A stretch of DNA of 64,000 bases from Martelella radicis (GTDB lineage Bacteria; Pseudomonadota; Alphaproteobacteria; Rhizobiales; Rhizobiaceae): contig NZ_JACIDZ010000013.1 in the NCBI RefSeq assembly GCF_014196625.1, forward strand, positions 50,256-114,255, given 5' to 3'. Every line of letters starts with the position of its first letter. The stretch's first letter is position 1. The notes beneath the pieces are model-generated. The model did no database searches and was not told where the DNA came from. It saw only the letters and a program-made list of their open reading frames with translations. Both the position numbers and the translations under genes were made by a program. Positions 17,879 through 27,063 of this stretch are shown here, one piece after another.

Positions 17879-18154
17879 ATGATAAAAGGCTTCGCCAACA
17901 AACAACTCAAGGCGCTGTGGGAGACGGGAAAGTCGAAAATAGACGCCCGTCTTCACAAGCGAATCCTGGTGCGCCTCGATGCTTTGGACGCGGCTTCAAA
18001 ACCGGAGGATTTAAACATTCCCGGCTTCAATTTTCATAGCCTCACCGGTTTTAGCCCAACCCGCTATACGGTGCATGTCAATGGCCCCTGGTGCGTGACA
18101 TTCGAGTTCGGGAATGGTGACGCCTATGTGGTCGATTTTGAACAGTATCACTGA
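17879..18154 (+). CDS. higB: Type II toxin, RelE/HigB family
   Basis: A 91-residue basic protein with the HigB fold signature: KGFANKQLKALWETGK, a central RLDALDAASKPEDLNIPGFNFHSL split over the usual loop, then WCVTFEFGNGDAYVVDFEQYH. HigB toxins are ribosome-dependent mRNA interferases. The start at 17879 is chosen because it follows the promoter and gives the family length; the longer frame overlaps the previous gene. The antitoxin follows 12 bases downstream (toxin-first order, as in higBA). Confidence 0.88.
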   Translation: MIKGFANKQLKALWETGKSKIDARLHKRILVRLDALDAASKPEDLNIPGFNFHSLTGFSPTRYTVHVNGPWCVTFEFGNGDAYVVDFEQYH

Positions 18155-18166
18155 GAGGTGACGATT

Positions 18167-18466
18167 ATGGCCCGCAATCCTGACCGCTGCCCGTCGCATC
18201 CGGGCGAATTGCTGCGTGAAACCGTTATTCCGGCCACGGGCAAGTCCATCAGCGAGATCGCCCGTATGCTCGGTATCTCGCGCCAACAGCTTCATGCCAT
18301 TCTGGCAGAGCGTAAGCCGGTCAGCCCGGAAGTCGCTGTTCGGCTTGGCAAACTGTTTGGTAATGGCGCCGGCCTCTGGCTGCGCATGCAGAGTGCCTAT
18401 GATACCTGGCACGCCGAACGCTCCGTCGATGTGTCCAGCATTCCGACGCTCGATACGGCAGCATAG
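18167..18466 (+). CDS. higA: HigA-type antitoxin, XRE family
   Basis: A 99-residue protein with HPGELLRETVIPATGKSISE, a helix-turn-helix (IARMLGISRQQLHAILAERK) and GLWLRMQSAYDTW, which together define the HigA family (VapI-type XRE). It neutralises the HigB-like toxin and is expected to repress the operon. ATG 18167 is preferred to the upstream GTG at 18158. An imperfect hairpin follows at 18485. Confidence 0.9.
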   Translation: MARNPDRCPSHPGELLRETVIPATGKSISEIARMLGISRQQLHAILAERKPVSPEVAVRLGKLFGNGAGLWLRMQSAYDTWHAERSVDVSSIPTLDTAA

Positions 18467-18484
18467 CAGCTGCCCTTGCAAAAG

Positions 18485-18511
18485 GCGCCGCCTCGATGTT
18501 CGAGGGCGGCG
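18485..18511 (+). terminator. Hairpin between higA and the next gene
   Basis: GCGCCGCC-TCGA pairs with TCGA-G-GGCGGCGC around a three-base loop. Only a weak T-run follows (GCTTTCGCC), so it may be a leader structure of the gene at 18544 rather than a true terminator. Confidence 0.4.
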
Positions 18512-18543
18512 CTTTCGCCGTGCATCTAAACAAGGAGCACGGC

Positions 18544-19122
18544 ATGTTTGAGCTGCACCGCGAAACCCTCAATGACAAGACAATCCGGATCATCCCCGAT
18601 CCCGATCCGATGAACCCGCGTGTCGAGTGCGAGACGCTGGGCACGATGATCTGCTGGCATCCCCGCTATAACCTTGGAGACAAACACAGCTATCGCAACA
18701 ATCAGGAGCTGTTCATCGCTCTTGCCGATTATGAGGATGAAGCGCCTTTCGATCTGGAAGCGATCGAAAAGCGCGCTCTGCGAAACGCGATCATCCTGCC
18801 GCTTTACCTCTATGACCATAGCGGCCTGACGATGAACACCACTGGTTTTTCCTGCCCGTGGGACAGCGGTCAGGTCGGATACGTTTTCGTCACACTCGAA
18901 GACGCCAGGACTGAATTCAGCGCCAAGCGGCTATCCTCCAAAATGCGCGAGCGCGCGCTCGACATTTTGAGGACGGAAGTGGATCTCTATGACGCCTATC
19001 TTCGTGGAGACTATTGCGGTTTTGAGATCATGGGCGACGACGATGAAGTCATCAATTCATGCTGGGGCTTTTCAACAATGGCTGACTGCCTGACGGAAGC
19101 GCGTAGCGTTCTCGCCGCATAG
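18544..19122 (+). CDS. Conserved mobile-element hypothetical protein
   Basis: A 192-residue acidic protein. The start at 18544 follows AAGGAGC; the longer frame has no ribosome site. The segment NPRVECETLGTMICWHPRYNLGDKH is characteristic of a family widespread in phages and integrative elements (usually D-N-L-G-T-M-x-C-x-H-R-R-Y-N-L-G-D), followed by IILPLYLYDHSGLTMNTTGFSCPWDSGQVGY. The function is unknown. Recognition comes from memory of the motif, not from a search. Confidence 0.75.
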   Translation: MFELHRETLNDKTIRIIPDPDPMNPRVECETLGTMICWHPRYNLGDKHSYRNNQELFIALADYEDEAPFDLEAIEKRALRNAIILPLYLYDHSGLTMNTTGFSCPWDSGQVGYVFVTLEDARTEFSAKRLSSKMRERALDILRTEVDLYDAYLRGDYCGFEIMGDDDEVINSCWGFSTMADCLTEARSVLAA

Positions 19123-19220
19123 GCATCTATCCATATCGACAAATCAAAAGCCGTCCGAACAACCGGGCGACTTTTTCTATGTTGCGGTTCGTCTTCGAAA
19201 CCAAAAGCAAGAGGGGGACC

Positions 19221-19289
19221 GGGAAGGTTTGAACCTTCCCAGAACAGAGAAAGGGGAGGTCTCAACCGTCAACCAAGCCGGAGATCCCC
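19221..19289 (+). promoter_or_regulatory. Shared plasmid leader 4 before the methylase-helicase gene
   Basis: Perfect hairpin GGGAAGGTT/AACCTTCCC (19221-19240), GAGAAAG at 19247-19253, and AAGCCGGAGATCCCC before the ATG at 19290. Spacing from box to ATG is 36 bases, identical to leader 3. Confidence 0.55.
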
Positions 19290-22200
19290 ATGACCATCGT
19301 CGAAGCCGTTACGACCGTAACCCCCGTCACCGATGATCCCGCCGCCATTTTGAACGCAGCCAGGCTCTTGTTGCCGATCCTCGAAAGCGGGACCAGCATC
19401 TCGTCATCTGCGTTGCGAGACGCCATGGAACGAGCCTCAGGCGGTTCCGATACAGACGGAACCTGGCTGTGGAAGCACGCCTACGAAGCTGCCGAGTGCG
19501 CGCAGGTTCAGTTCCTGCAAAAATATGGCGCCACCATACGCAAACAGGCGAAGACGCCGCAGCAATTGCTGACGATGATCGAGACCATCGCCAGCCTGTC
19601 GCCGAGCCAGACGAAACGCTCCGATGAATCTCAGGCCCTTCAGCAATTTTCCACTCCCCTACCCCTGGCATTCGCCGCCGCGCACGCGGCGGCGATCACC
19701 GCCGACGACCTTGTTCTCGAACCATCGGCCGGCACGGGACTTTTGGCTGCTTTCGCCGCCATAGCCGGCGCAGACCTGCATCTCAACGAGATTTCGCAAA
19801 CGCGCGCAGCCTTGCTGGGTGAGCTGTTCGCGGGATCAAACGTTACCCACCATGATGCCGGCACAATACATGACCGGCTCAACCCGTCGGTCGATCCGTC
19901 GGTCATTCTCATGAACCCGCCTTTTTCGGCCGCCCCGGGCGTCACTCGCCGTTACAGGGCCGCGACCGCGCATCATTTGCGCTCTGCCCTCGCCCGACTT
20001 CGCCCTGGCGGCCGCCTTGTGTTGATTTCCGGCGCTTCCTTTACGGCGCAGTCGCATTCTTGGCGCTCGTTCTTCGACGACCTGCAGCAAACGGCTTCGG
20101 TTGTCTTCACCACTTCGATTTCGGGCAAAGCCTATGCGCGGCATGGCACGACCGTTGAGACGCGCCTGACCGTGTTCGACAAGGTGCCACAGTCGGTCGA
20201 ACCGCGGGCGTTTGCGCGCTGTGATACCGCGGGCGAGCTGCTCGACCTTGTGGTCGAGCACTGCCCTGCCCGGCTGGCGAAGACAACTCCGTCGACAGCG
20301 CCGCACCCGGTTCCGGCCGCCCCGGCCTTGGCACAGATCCGCGCCAAGGCACGCGCGACCGTTAAAACCTCTACAGCGCATCCCCTGGACAACGCCGATA
20401 TCTACGACGTCGCCTACCAGGCCCGCGACGACATCAGCGCCGGCGGTCAGGGCTCGGATGAAATCTATGAGCCCTACGAGGTTCAGACGATCGCGATTGA
20501 TCACGCCAAGCCGCATCCCGGCGAACTGGTCCAGTCGGCCGCCATGGCGTCCGTACAGGCTCCGCTTCCTTCTTATCGGCCCCGCCTTCCAGCGCAGCTG
20601 ACAGCCGATGGCGTCTTGTCAGCCCCTCAGCTCGAAACCGTGATCTATGCCGGCGAGGCCCACGAGACGTTTCTGAAAGGCACCTACGATGTGGTCGACG
20701 ATTTTGCGTCTATCCAGCCCGCTAAGGCTGAATCCGGCGCGTTCTCGGTCGAAGCGCTGCCGGAAGACGCCTCGAAAACCGTCCTGAAAAACGCACGGTT
20801 CCGGCGCGGTTTCTTTCTCGGTGATGGGACCGGTTGCGGCAAGGGTCGACAGGTCGCGGCCGTCATTCTCGACAACTGGTTGAAGGGTCGCCGGAAGGCG
20901 CTGTGGATCTCGCGTAGCGATAAGCTCATCGAGGATGCCCGGCGTGACTGGCAGGCGCTCGGTGGCGTGGCCTCCGATATCATTCCGATTTCAAGTTTTC
21001 CGCAAGGCCGGTCGATCCCTGATCAGCCGGGCATTCTGTTCGTGACCTATGCCACGCTGCGCAGCCAGGCCAGGCAGGACAAGAAAAGCCGCCTTGCGCA
21101 GGTCCTCGACTGGATCGGTCATGACTTCGACGGCGTGATCGCGTTCGACGAGGCCCATGCAATGGCCAACGCCGTCAGCGCCAAGGGCGAGCGCGGCGAG
21201 CGCAAGCCATCGGAGCAGGGTCGCGTGGGACTTCTGCTACAAAATGCCGTTCCCAGCGCGCGCGTGCTCTATGTGTCGGCGACCGGAGCCACAACGGTCA
21301 GCAATTTGGCCTATGCCTCACGGCTCGGCCTTTGGCAGACCGGCGACTTCCCATTCAGCACGCGGGCCGATTTCATCGCCTCCATGGAAGACGGCGGGAT
21401 CGCCGCCATGGAGGTGATTTCACGCGACCTGAAGGCGCTTGGCCTCTATACGGCTCGCCTGCTTTCGTTCAAGGATGTCGAATATGAGATGCTCGTCCAT
21501 GAGCTGACCGAGGCACAGACCGAGATCTATGACGCCTATGCCAACGCGTATCAGATCATTCACCAGAACCTTGAGAAGGCACTGGAAGCCGTCGGTATCA
21601 CGGCGGACGGAGCAACGCTTAATCCACGCGCCAAAAGCGCCGCGCGATCGGCGTTCGAGGGCAACAAACAGCGGTTCTTCAACCATCTGATCACCGCGAT
21701 GAAATGCCCTTCGGTTTTGCGGGCGATCCAGGCGGATATCGATGACGGCCACGCGCCCGTCGTCCAGATCGTATCGACAGGTGAGGCGCTGATGGAACGC
21801 CGCATTTCGGAAATCCCGCCGTCGGAATGGAATGACCTCAACGTTGATGTAACACCGCGCGAGTACGTACTCGACTATCTCAACAGCTCGTTTCCGACCC
21901 AGCTTTTCGAAGCCTTCGAGGACGAGAACGGGGAACTGCGCTCACGCCCTGTTCACGATGCACACGGCAACCCGGTTGTCAGCCGTGAAGCGGTCGAGGC
22001 CCGCGACGACCTGATCGAGCATCTTGGCGCCTTGCCTCCAGTCCAGTCGGCCCTTGACCAGATCATTTGCCATTTCGGGACCGAACAGGTCGCCGAAATC
22101 ACCGGCCGCTCGCGCCGCATCGTCAAGACGCGCGACGGGCGCATGAAACTGGAGCGCCGGCCGGCATCATCGAACTACTCCGAAACCGATGCGTTCATGG

Positions 22201-23648
22201 GCGACAGCAAGAAAATCCTGGCATTCTCGGACGCCGGCGGGACCGGCCGTTCGTATCATGCCGATCTTGCAGCGACGAATACACGCAAACGTGTCCACTA
22301 TCTGCTGGAAGCCGGATGGCGCGCGGATGCGGCCATTCAGGGGCTTGGACGCACGCACAGGACCAATCAGGCGCAACCGCCCTTGTTCCGCCCCTGTGCG
22401 ACCAATGTGAAAGGCGAGAAGCGGTTCCTGTCCACGATCGCACGTCGTCTCGACAGTCTTGGCGCCATCACCAAAGGTCAGCGCCAGACTGGCGGTCAAA
22501 ACATGTTCCGGCCCGAAGACAATCTTGAGAGCGACTATGCCCGCGCGGCATTGCGCCGGTTCTTCAGCCAGCTCTATGCCGGCAAGATCCCGACATGCTC
22601 GCTGACGAAGTTCGAGGAGGTGACCGGTCTGGCGCTGACCGATCAGGACGGGTCGCTACGCGAAACCCTGCCCCCGATCAGCCAGTTTCTCAATCGCTGC
22701 CTGGCGCTCACGATTGCCATGCAGAACACGGTGTTTGAAGCATTCACCCAAATCCTCGACGGGATCGTCGAAGAGGCGATTGAGGCTGGCACCTATGAGG
22801 TCGGCCTTGAGACGCTCACGGGTGAACGCTTCACCGTCAAAAAGCGCGTGCCGATCTACGAACACGGTCACAGCAAGACCGAGATCCTGACGATCGAGAG
22901 GCTCACCCGAAACAAACCGATGTCGCTCGACGATGCGCGCCGGTTTCTGGAGCGTCAGCCTGACGCCCAAACCTATCTCGACAAGAAGACCGGCGACGCT
23001 GCCATTGTTATCCCATCGGCGACCTGGTTCACCGAGGCGGGCGATCCGATCCGACGCGTGCAGTTGATCCAGCCGATGTTTAAAAAGGCGATGCACCGAT
23101 CGACGCTGGCGGATTCCAGCTGGAAGCCCGTCGAGCGCGCTGCGTTCGAAAGGGCATGGGCAACCAAGGTCGAGACCATCCCCCAGTTCGAAACATCGAC
23201 GATCACGATTGTAGCCGGCCTTCTGCTGCCAATCTGGCAGCACCTTCCACAGTCCAACACGCAGGTCTACCGCCTCACTGCCAAGGACGGAGAGCGTGTC
23301 CTGGGCCGCATGCTGACCCATATCGATGCGGTCAATCTCGCAGCTCAGCTCGGCGTTTCGGATGCCATCAAGCTTGATCCCGAGGAGGTGCTGCAAGCCC
23401 TCCTCATTGGCAATGCCCAATTCACATTGTCCAATAAAATCAAGCTTCGGAGGTCGAAAGTGATGGATCGCCACCGCATCGAGATGCTAGACTTCAAACC
23501 GGGGGATTTGAAAGCTTTCAAAGCGCTTGGCTGCTATACGGAGACCATCGCATGGAAGACACGCCTTTTCGTTCCGGACGACGAAAGCGTTCTCGCAAAA
23601 ATGCTGGACGGCACGAAAATCGTCGCAGTCAGGGAGAGGTGGACATGA
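19290..23648 (+). CDS. Strawberry-notch-type methylase-helicase fusion
   Basis: A 1452-residue protein. The N-terminal part is a class I N6-adenine-type methyltransferase (LEPSAGTGLLAAF, then NPPF at 209-212). The central and C-terminal parts form a superfamily 2 ATPase of the strawberry notch type: Walker A GDGTGCGKG at 511-519, DEAH at 620-623, VLYVSATGATTV, and a helicase C domain with FSDAGGTGRSYHADL and IQGLGRTHRTNQ. Such fusions are typical of alphaproteobacterial plasmids and may process or protect plasmid DNA. The stop overlaps the start of the Toprim gene (ATGA), implying coupled translation. Confidence 0.9.
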   Translation: MTIVEAVTTVTPVTDDPAAILNAARLLLPILESGTSISSSALRDAMERASGGSDTDGTWLWKHAYEAAECAQVQFLQKYGATIRKQAKTPQQLLTMIETIASLSPSQTKRSDESQALQQFSTPLPLAFAAAHAAAITADDLVLEPSAGTGLLAAFAAIAGADLHLNEISQTRAALLGELFAGSNVTHHDAGTIHDRLNPSVDPSVILMNPPFSAAPGVTRRYRAATAHHLRSALARLRPGGRLVLISGASFTAQSHSWRSFFDDLQQTASVVFTTSISGKAYARHGTTVETRLTVFDKVPQSVEPRAFARCDTAGELLDLVVEHCPARLAKTTPSTAPHPVPAAPALAQIRAKARATVKTSTAHPLDNADIYDVAYQARDDISAGGQGSDEIYEPYEVQTIAIDHAKPHPGELVQSAAMASVQAPLPSYRPRLPAQLTADGVLSAPQLETVIYAGEAHETFLKGTYDVVDDFASIQPAKAESGAFSVEALPEDASKTVLKNARFRRGFFLGDGTGCGKGRQVAAVILDNWLKGRRKALWISRSDKLIEDARRDWQALGGVASDIIPISSFPQGRSIPDQPGILFVTYATLRSQARQDKKSRLAQVLDWIGHDFDGVIAFDEAHAMANAVSAKGERGERKPSEQGRVGLLLQNAVPSARVLYVSATGATTVSNLAYASRLGLWQTGDFPFSTRADFIASMEDGGIAAMEVISRDLKALGLYTARLLSFKDVEYEMLVHELTEAQTEIYDAYANAYQIIHQNLEKALEAVGITADGATLNPRAKSAARSAFEGNKQRFFNHLITAMKCPSVLRAIQADIDDGHAPVVQIVSTGEALMERRISEIPPSEWNDLNVDVTPREYVLDYLNSSFPTQLFEAFEDENGELRSRPVHDAHGNPVVSREAVEARDDLIEHLGALPPVQSALDQIICHFGTEQVAEITGRSRRIVKTRDGRMKLERRPASSNYSETDAFMGDSKKILAFSDAGGTGRSYHADLAATNTRKRVHYLLEAGWRADAAIQGLGRTHRTNQAQPPLFRPCATNVKGEKRFLSTIARRLDSLGAITKGQRQTGGQNMFRPEDNLESDYARAALRRFFSQLYAGKIPTCSLTKFEEVTGLALTDQDGSLRETLPPISQFLNRCLALTIAMQNTVFEAFTQILDGIVEEAIEAGTYEVGLETLTGERFTVKKRVPIYEHGHSKTEILTIERLTRNKPMSLDDARRFLERQPDAQTYLDKKTGDAAIVIPSATWFTEAGDPIRRVQLIQPMFKKAMHRSTLADSSWKPVERAAFERAWATKVETIPQFETSTITIVAGLLLPIWQHLPQSNTQVYRLTAKDGERVLGRMLTHIDAVNLAAQLGVSDAIKLDPEEVLQALLIGNAQFTLSNKIKLRRSKVMDRHRIEMLDFKPGDLKAFKALGCYTETIAWKTRLFVPDDESVLAKMLDGTKIVAVRERWT

Positions 23649-24691
23649 TTTCCGCCTCCCAGCTTTCCGATCAGCTCGCTGCGCGGGCCGAACAGTTCTG
23701 CCGTACCTATCTGCCCGCCGGTCGGCGGGCGGGCAATTATTGGCAGGTTGGCAACAAATACGGTGACGCCGGTAGATCCATGGCCGTGCGCCTTAAAGAT
23801 GCCGGAGCGCGAAAGGCTGGCAAGTGGGCCGATCGCGCGACCCATGAATACGGCGATCTTCTTGATCTGCTGGAAAGTATCGTTGGGGCGGGCAGTTTTG
23901 CCGAAACCTGCAAGGAAGCCCGTCGCTTCCTGAATTTGCCAGAGGCATCGGATTATCCTGGGCGAGCCGAGAACGATCACGAAAAGCCACCCTCCAATGT
24001 CGATCAGGTCGAATCCGCCCGGAAGCTCTTCTCTTATGGCAAGCCGTTCAAGGATACACCCGTAGAGCGCTATCTGCGCAGAAGGGATATCAGCCGCTTC
24101 GGCCCGGCTCTCAAATACCACCCCCGCGTCTTTTTTCGCGATGAGGACGGCCAGTCCCGGCAGTTGCCGGCCATGCTGGCGGCCGTGACAGACAATGACG
24201 GCACGGTCATGGCATGTGCGCGGACCTGGCTCGATGTGAAAACCGACTCTGTCGCGCGCATCACCGAACCCAAACGGGTTTCGGGCCAGCTTTACGGCAA
24301 TGCCGTGCGGTTTCACTCAAGCAATGCGGGCGGCGACATCATCGCCGGAGAAGGCATTGAAACGGTGTTGTCCATCGGCTCGGTGTATCCGGTCGCGGAG
24401 CTGGCAGCCTGCCTGACAGCGACACATCTTTCGCTGTTCGATCCGCCATCAAGTTGCACGAGGCTGTTCATCGGTCGCGACAACGATGATGCTGGCGAAC
24501 TGGCAAGCCGCCAGTTGCGCAGCCGTGCTGAAGAACGAGGCATCGAGGTGGTCGATCTTGTTCCGACGCTCGGCGACTTCAACGATGATCTCCGACAGCT
24601 CGGAAGGCAGGTCCTTCGTGACAATCTCAACCGGCAGGTCATGGCGGCGATCACCGGGCCGGTAGCGTGGGCCAGTCTGCGCATGCCATAA
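23645..24691 (+). CDS. Toprim-domain protein (primase-like)
   Basis: A 348-residue protein starting at the ATG that overlaps the methylase-helicase stop; the longer frame is a shadow. The N-terminal half (YLPAGRRAGNYWQVGN, WADRATHEYGDLLDLL) resembles the zinc-less primase-like region of plasmid DUF7146-type proteins. The C-terminal Toprim domain has IAGEGIETVLS (catalytic Glu) and LFIGRDNDDAG (DxD-type motif), then LGDFNDDL. It probably synthesises primers or nicks DNA in plasmid replication or transfer, together with the upstream helicase. Confidence 0.85.
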   Translation: MISASQLSDQLAARAEQFCRTYLPAGRRAGNYWQVGNKYGDAGRSMAVRLKDAGARKAGKWADRATHEYGDLLDLLESIVGAGSFAETCKEARRFLNLPEASDYPGRAENDHEKPPSNVDQVESARKLFSYGKPFKDTPVERYLRRRDISRFGPALKYHPRVFFRDEDGQSRQLPAMLAAVTDNDGTVMACARTWLDVKTDSVARITEPKRVSGQLYGNAVRFHSSNAGGDIIAGEGIETVLSIGSVYPVAELAACLTATHLSLFDPPSSCTRLFIGRDNDDAGELASRQLRSRAEERGIEVVDLVPTLGDFNDDLRQLGRQVLRDNLNRQVMAAITGPVAWASLRMP

Positions 24692-24966
24692 CGTTTGGCC
24701 GACGCACGGTTTCGCCTGACAAGTCGTTTTCCATAGCGGCTTGTATGGCTTTAGCGATGAACCGAAAGCCGACCGCAAAGGCGGTCTGGCAGGACAAAGG
24801 ACAACCCCGCCCTCTCAACAAAAGCGGTTTCCACCCTCAGTGGACCCTCCCCTTTTCTTTTCGGTTGGGGTCCAGCGCTTACGCTCGGCCCTACGGGTGT
24901 CAGCCCTGCCCTTTCGGTTCTGTTATCGCCCCATACAAACCGCAAGGAAAACGAGAGGACGAACCA

Positions 24967-25887
24967 ATGAACGCCTACACAACCGAAGTTCAGCAGCCGC
25001 AGAGCCCGACCGCACGTCTCCTCGACGAAATCGCCCTCTTTGGCTACCGCCCGAACGGCGATGAGCACGACTACCGCCCTCTTCCTGATGCAGAGACTGT
25101 TGAGATGGGCTTCGCCGGCATCTTCGAAAGCCTTGAAACGATGTTCACAAACACCCGGCTCGAGGACGAATTGTCCGAGGTGCTGTGGGCCGTCGCCAAT
25201 GTATTCCATCGCCGTCTGACCCAAACGCAGAAGAAACTTGATGACAATGAAACCGAACAGCGAACGTTGATTGCAGCGCAGGATGGCAGCGAGATCAGCA
25301 GCGTCGAACTGGAAAGGAAGGCTGCCGCAGGAGATACGCTGACTGAAATACGCAATGCCTTCGAGGCAATGCGAGATCTGGCCGCAGACCATTACCGTGC
25401 GAGTATCGGCTGTGAATGGCTACCGCGCACCGGTTCGAAAACCTCGTATAGCGGTCTGACCGCAGCGGTTATCGACAGTCGCGATTACCTCGCCAAAAAG
25501 CGCCACGAAGAAAAGGAAATCTATTGCCCGACCGGTACGAAGATCGCGTTCACAGGCGGCGCCGATTATCAGGATCACGAAGCCATCTTCCACGTTCTCG
25601 ATCAGACGCACAAAAAGTACCCGGATATGGTTCTGATCCACGGTGGTTCGCCGAAGGGCGCCGAACTCATCGCCGCCAAATGGGCAGAACTTCGCAAGGT
25701 GACGCAGGTTGTCTGCAAGCCCGACTGGACCGCGCATCGCAACAAGTCCGCTCCGTTCAAACGCAATGACAAGATCGTTGAGATGATGCCCAAGGGCATG
25801 ATCGTGACGCCCGGGAACGGCATCAATCAAAACCTTGCCGACAAGGCGCGCAAGGCGGGCATCCCGCTTATGAAGATCGGCTTCTAG
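24967..25887 (+). CDS. DUF2493 (SLOG/YspA-like) protein
   Basis: A 306-residue protein. ATG 24967 follows GAGAGGACG; the upstream extension is non-coding. The C-terminal half is the DUF2493 / cpYpsA-related SLOG domain: KIAFTGGADYQDHEAIFHVLD, MVLIHGGSPKGAELIAAKWAE and a closing IVTPGNGINQNLADKARKAGIPLMKI. SLOG domains bind nucleotides or nucleotide-derived ligands. The N-terminal 150 residues are plasmid-specific and helical. It is a regular companion of the preceding genes on rhizobial plasmids; its role is unknown. Confidence 0.85.
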   Translation: MNAYTTEVQQPQSPTARLLDEIALFGYRPNGDEHDYRPLPDAETVEMGFAGIFESLETMFTNTRLEDELSEVLWAVANVFHRRLTQTQKKLDDNETEQRTLIAAQDGSEISSVELERKAAAGDTLTEIRNAFEAMRDLAADHYRASIGCEWLPRTGSKTSYSGLTAAVIDSRDYLAKKRHEEKEIYCPTGTKIAFTGGADYQDHEAIFHVLDQTHKKYPDMVLIHGGSPKGAELIAAKWAELRKVTQVVCKPDWTAHRNKSAPFKRNDKIVEMMPKGMIVTPGNGINQNLADKARKAGIPLMKIGF

Positions 25888-25914
25888 GCCGATCTACATC
25901 GCCTGAAGCAAAAA

Positions 25915-25938
25915 GGGCCAACACTGGCGCGTTGGCCC
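25915..25938. terminator. Bidirectional hairpin between convergent genes
   Basis: GGGCCAAC / GTTGGCCC, an 8-bp perfect stem, preceded by AAAAA. It sits between the DUF2493 stop (25887) and the end of the leftward DUF736 gene (25955). Confidence 0.7.
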
Positions 25939-25954
25939 CTATTGATCAGGACGT

Positions 25955-26287
25955 TCAATCTCGCCAGAAGATCACGGACATCAAACTATCATCGGTTTCG
26001 CCCGGATATTTGCCAAGGTTGGCCCGCACAGTCCGGCCCGGCATGTGCACGGACAGCTGAAGGTATTCTTGCCCCTGATCATTCTTGCGCCGCCAGACTG
26101 CGCCGATTTCGACCTCCCGGTCTTTCGGGGTCTTTCCGAAAACGCGGTAGGCGGGTGCCCCGGTATTGCTGCTTTCGAGCTTCACCCCTCGAATATCTTC
26201 ATCGAATTCCAGCGATGCGATATTGCCCTCAAACGTTTCGCCTCTTTCGTCGAACCGAACATAGTTCAAGCGTTCCAGATTCTTCAT
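25955..26287 (-). CDS. DUF736 family protein
   Basis: A 110-residue protein beginning MKNLERLNYVRF behind GGAGAAAAA. It has DUF736 features: GNIASLEFDEDIRGVKLE, APAYRVFG, EIGAVWRRKNDQGQEYLQLSVH and a C-terminal RANLGKYPGE. DUF736 proteins are small beta-rich proteins common on alphaproteobacterial plasmids and elements; their function is not established. A second, more diverged member follows at 26605-26937 in the same direction. Confidence 0.82.
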   Translation of the reverse strand: MKNLERLNYVRFDERGETFEGNIASLEFDEDIRGVKLESSNTGAPAYRVFGKTPKDREVEIGAVWRRKNDQGQEYLQLSVHMPGRTVRANLGKYPGETDDSLMSVIFWRD

Positions 26288-26604
26288 TTTTTCTCCGTCG
26301 ATTGCATCAATTTTCAACGGTCCGCCATGGGCAAGGCATCCAATCCTTTCCCCGGAAAACCAAGATTTCCGGGGGCAAAGGAGGGGGGCGTTGCCCGCCC
26401 GACGGCTTTTTCCTTCGCTGTCATGACACATCTGTTGAGGTGGTGCGGCCGCAGGCGAAGCCGAGGCACGGCTCAACAGATGTCATCTGCCATGCAGATG
26501 CTTGGTCATTGACCGCGAAGGGAAAAGATGGCGGCGGACTTCGAGACAAAGCCGCGGCCAATTGGTCGCGACCTTATTGCTGGAAGCACTTTGCGCGCGC
26601 TTGT
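26288..26604. other. Intergenic region with two inverted repeats
   Basis: No gene is supported. Near 26350-26375 is a stem CCCCGGAAA/TTTCCGGGG just upstream of the DUF736 gene. At 26428-26439 and 26472-26483 lie the perfect 12-base inverted halves ACATCTGTTGAG and CTCAACAGATGT, separated by 32 GC-rich bases. The second could be a protein-binding site, cruciform or transfer-origin-like element; no relaxase gene is nearby. Confidence 0.5.
26428..26483. repeat. 12-bp inverted repeat with GC-rich centre
   Basis: ACATCTGTTGAG (26428-26439) and its exact reverse complement CTCAACAGATGT (26472-26483). The outer flanks extend the symmetry imperfectly (TGAC on the left, CATC on the right). Confidence 0.7.
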
Positions 26605-26937
26605 TTAAACCGCGGTCGCCGTATCAGACGAAGATGTGATGCTTTGAGAAGAAAGAGGCAGGAATGCGACTGTCCGTGGGTCTTCGGTGAAGTTTGCTTC
26701 GAACCGGCCACCTGGGAGTGACACGCGTAAATGCAGATATTCATTCCCATTCGCGTCGAAGCGTTTTCCGATGCCGCCGATCGCGACCTTTCGGCCGCGC
26801 GGTGAATACCCGAACATATGGAAGTTATAAGGTCCCGAAGGTTCGCCAATGATATGATACAGCGTACCGTTATGATGAATTTCACCCTCAAGGCCAGCTT
26901 CATTTGTAAAGCGAAGAAAATTGCGTGCTTGAGGCAT
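26605..26937 (-). CDS. DUF736-like protein, diverged
   Basis: A 110-residue protein; ATG 26937 follows GGAAGA and gives a DUF736-like start (MPQARNFLRFTNEAGLEGEI). Shared features with the neighbour at 25955 are YNFHMFG, KVAIGGIGKRFDANGNEYLHLRV and a C-terminal FEANFTEDP. It probably arose by duplication and divergence. The longer frame from 26961 lacks a ribosome site. Function unknown. Confidence 0.72.
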   Translation of the reverse strand: MPQARNFLRFTNEAGLEGEIHHNGTLYHIIGEPSGPYNFHMFGYSPRGRKVAIGGIGKRFDANGNEYLHLRVSLPGGRFEANFTEDPRTVAFLPLSSQSITSSSDTATAV

Positions 26938-27063
26938 GATGTCTTCCCGTATTCGATGCATTGCAGGGGTGTACTACATCTTTTAATCAACCGGTCAAAT
27001 TGCGGAGTGTCAATAAATCTTGACCATTCCATAACAGTTTTCACTAAGACTTTTGTCTAATTC

